This document shows, piece by piece, positions 62,599 through 64,000 of a stretch of 64,000 nucleotides of DNA. Each line of letters opens with the position of its first letter. Within the stretch, counting starts at the first letter, position 1. The notes beneath the pieces are model-generated. The model had not been told where the DNA came from. It was given only the letters and a program-made list of their open reading frames with translations, and searched no databases. The DNA is from Bacillota bacterium (GTDB taxonomy: Bacteria; Bacillota; Dethiobacteria; DTU022): assembly GCA_033549065.1 (NCBI GenBank), contig JAWSUE010000002.1, positions 1-64,000 on the forward strand, written 5' to 3'. A program made the position numbers and the translations under genes.

Positions 62599-63684
62599 TT
62601 GAAAAATAAACACTCCAGACAAAAGAGGCAGCAGTTTGAGGTTATCCGCGGAGAGGGTAAAAGGTTTAGTTTTATCAATTTCAAAAGGGCTTTCGTTTTT
62701 TATGTTTTACTTCTGATTGCCTTCATAATAATTATTCAGTTGGGCTATCACTGGTTGGGCAACCAGTTTTTATCCTGGCGTCTGCAGATAATTTCTGCCG
62801 AAATGGGTGTTATGGAGTCCAGACAGGATGCCGCCGGTTTGATCACCCGCGAAGAAGAGATTATAGTATCCCCTTCGCCCGGAGTTGTTCTGGAACTTGC
62901 TCCTGCCGGTGGGAGAGTATCGGCAGATTCAGAACTGGCCTCGATAGGCGTTATATCAAGAGCCCAGTGGTTGGCTCTGCAGGAGCCGGAAAATGAAGAG
63001 GATGAGGAAGCGATGGAAGAGCGGGTTCCCATCGATCCCATGTCGCTTAATTTCCAGGAAGTTATAACACTCACTACGGAACACCCGGGTTTTTTATCTC
63101 ACTATATCGACGGATGGGAACATTACAGCGAACCATTTTATATTACCGCCGACCAGTACGAAATCATCAAGCCTGAGGGACGATATACAGTCCGGGGAGA
63201 CCTGGTAGATAGCGGACAGGCGGTTATGAAAGTCGTTAACAACTGGCGATGGTATTACAGCATTATTATTCCACTTCATCCGGGGCGCATTATAGCTGAA
63301 CAGCGGAATGTTGAGTTGGAATTTGACTTTGCACCGGAAGAGATGGTCAGAGCGGTTCTTATTGAATATGCAATTGATCAAGAAAATCAAATTGTGCGCC
63401 TGGCCTACGAAATACAGCAGCAGGTTGTCGGTTTTGAGCAAACCAGGTGGGCAGAAGCTTCTTTGCTCTATTCCAGGCAGCAGGGTATAATTATTCCAGC
63501 GGAAGCTGTATTTGAATACGACAACAGTTACGGGGTTTTTATCAACCAGGGCGGGAAAGTGGTTTTTCAGCCGCTGACAATTGTTGAAAGGCGTGATGAC
63601 CAAATTATGGTCGAGGGGCTCCCTGCCCAGAGTATGATCATAACCCGGCCTGAACATGTTGTGGAAGGACAGCGGTTGTATTAA
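62599..63684 (+). CDS. HlyD-like membrane fusion protein of the ylm region
   Basis: This 361-residue protein has a basic N-terminus, one transmembrane helix (YVLLLIAFIIIIQLGYHW, residues about 35-52), and an extracytoplasmic beta-rich part. The segment VSPSPGVVLELAPAGGRVSADSEL looks like a split barrel-sandwich (lipoyl-like) hairpin of HlyD adaptors. A C-terminal region contains IIPAEAVFEYDNSYGVFINQ and IVERRDDQIMVEGLPAQSMII, typical of membrane fusion proteins. TTG 62599 follows AGGGAGA. The same gene is often found between ylmD and ylmE in clostridia. No transporter gene accompanies it, so an envelope or division role is possible. Confidence 0.78.
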   Translation: MKNKHSRQKRQQFEVIRGEGKRFSFINFKRAFVFYVLLLIAFIIIIQLGYHWLGNQFLSWRLQIISAEMGVMESRQDAAGLITREEEIIVSPSPGVVLELAPAGGRVSADSELASIGVISRAQWLALQEPENEEDEEAMEERVPIDPMSLNFQEVITLTTEHPGFLSHYIDGWEHYSEPFYITADQYEIIKPEGRYTVRGDLVDSGQAVMKVVNNWRWYYSIIIPLHPGRIIAEQRNVELEFDFAPEEMVRAVLIEYAIDQENQIVRLAYEIQQQVVGFEQTRWAEASLLYSRQQGIIIPAEAVFEYDNSYGVFINQGGKVVFQPLTIVERRDDQIMVEGLPAQSMIITRPEHVVEGQRLY

Positions 63685-63737
63685 TTATTTAAGTAACCGG
63701 CTGTAACAGATTAAATACAGAGGTGAGTTTCCTCTAC

Positions 63738-64000
63738 ATGCTGGCAGAAAACTATAGAGAAGTTTTGAAAAATATCGAAGAGGCTGCGCTAAAAGCGGGG
63801 CGGAATCCGGAAAATATCAAGCTTATAGCTGTAACAAAAACAGTAGGTATTGATGAAGTCCGGCAGGCTGCCAACCTGGGCATGAAAGATTTCGGGGAAA
63901 ACAGGGTTCAGGATGCAGCTGAAAAGGTCATCAGCTTGCCCGATCTAAACTGGCACTTTATCGGTCATCTCCAGTCGAACAAGGTTAAGGATGTCCTGCC
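63738..64000 (+). CDS. YggS/YlmE family PLP-binding protein (5' part)
   Basis: The frame from ATG 63738 (GAGGTGAG 10 bases upstream) runs off the window after 87 residues. The start LAENYREVLKNIEEAALKAG, IKLIAVTKTVGIDEVRQAA (with the PLP lysine in VTKT), DFGENRVQDAAEKV and WHFIGHLQSNKVKDVL are diagnostic of the pyridoxal-phosphate homeostasis protein. It has the alanine racemase-like barrel but no known enzyme activity. In Firmicutes it precedes sepF in the ylm operon. Confidence 0.93.
   Translation, partial: MLAENYREVLKNIEEAALKAGRNPENIKLIAVTKTVGIDEVRQAANLGMKDFGENRVQDAAEKVISLPDLNWHFIGHLQSNKVKDVL

Overview
The window reads as chromosomal DNA of an anaerobic, Gram-positive-type bacterium of the Firmicutes (Clostridia-like, possibly a syntroph or fermenter). 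The reasons are: the Bacillus/Clostridium gene orders recJ-relA-dtd-hisS-aspS and mraZ-rsmH-ftsL-pbp-murF-mraY-murD-ftsW-murG-murB-ftsQ-ftsA-ftsZ-ylmD-hlyD-ylmE; an NAD-linked formate dehydrogenase; an oxygen-sensitive class III ribonucleotide reductase; purine-rich ribosome binding sites; and frequent TTG/GTG starts. Nearly all genes lie on the + strand. No tRNA, rRNA or CRISPR array was seen.

Region by region. 1-1563 (minus) is the 5' part of a PAS-PAS-PAS-GGDEF protein. 2032-4621 is a pair of M16 peptidase-like genes (ymfF/ymfH type). A 173-bp inverted-repeat element covers the end of the second one. 4856-7474 is a fused class III aminotransferase / acyl-ACP-reductase-like protein behind a clear promoter and a twin palindromic operator. 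Next come proS, 5-formyl-THF cyclo-ligase, a TetR regulator and a metallophosphoesterase. 11289-16268 encodes a NuoE/NuoF/NuoG-like NAD-dependent formate dehydrogenase with a 59-residue Cys-rich protein in the middle; fdhD lies beyond a beta-glucosidase gene. A P-loop/Asp23 fusion gene follows on the minus strand.

19606-27649 mixes aromatic (aroA, aroC, aroB) and histidine (hisD, hisB, hisA, hisI, PHP phosphatase) genes. 27674-36206 carries an HD phosphohydrolase, secDF, a LapA-like protein, recJ, relA/spoT and dtd. At 36288-39371 HisRS and AspRS are encoded as one uninterrupted 1027-residue polypeptide. A 6S RNA gene and two tandem mgtE magnesium channels follow. A REP-associated tyrosine transposase element (42454-43301) sits just before the division and cell wall cluster, which begins with a promoter overlapped by three MraZ boxes. 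That cluster lacks murE, and no spoIIGA-sigE-sigG follows ftsZ. The end of the window has a lipoprotein, nrdR-nrdD-nrdG under two NrdR boxes, and the ylmD/hlyD/ylmE group, cut off at the right edge.

The points most worth follow-up are the HisRS-AspRS fusion, the aminotransferase/acyl-reductase fusion with its operator, and the formate dehydrogenase locus (Cys-rich small protein, truncated catalytic subunit). All assignments were made by reading motifs and gene order; no database search was run.
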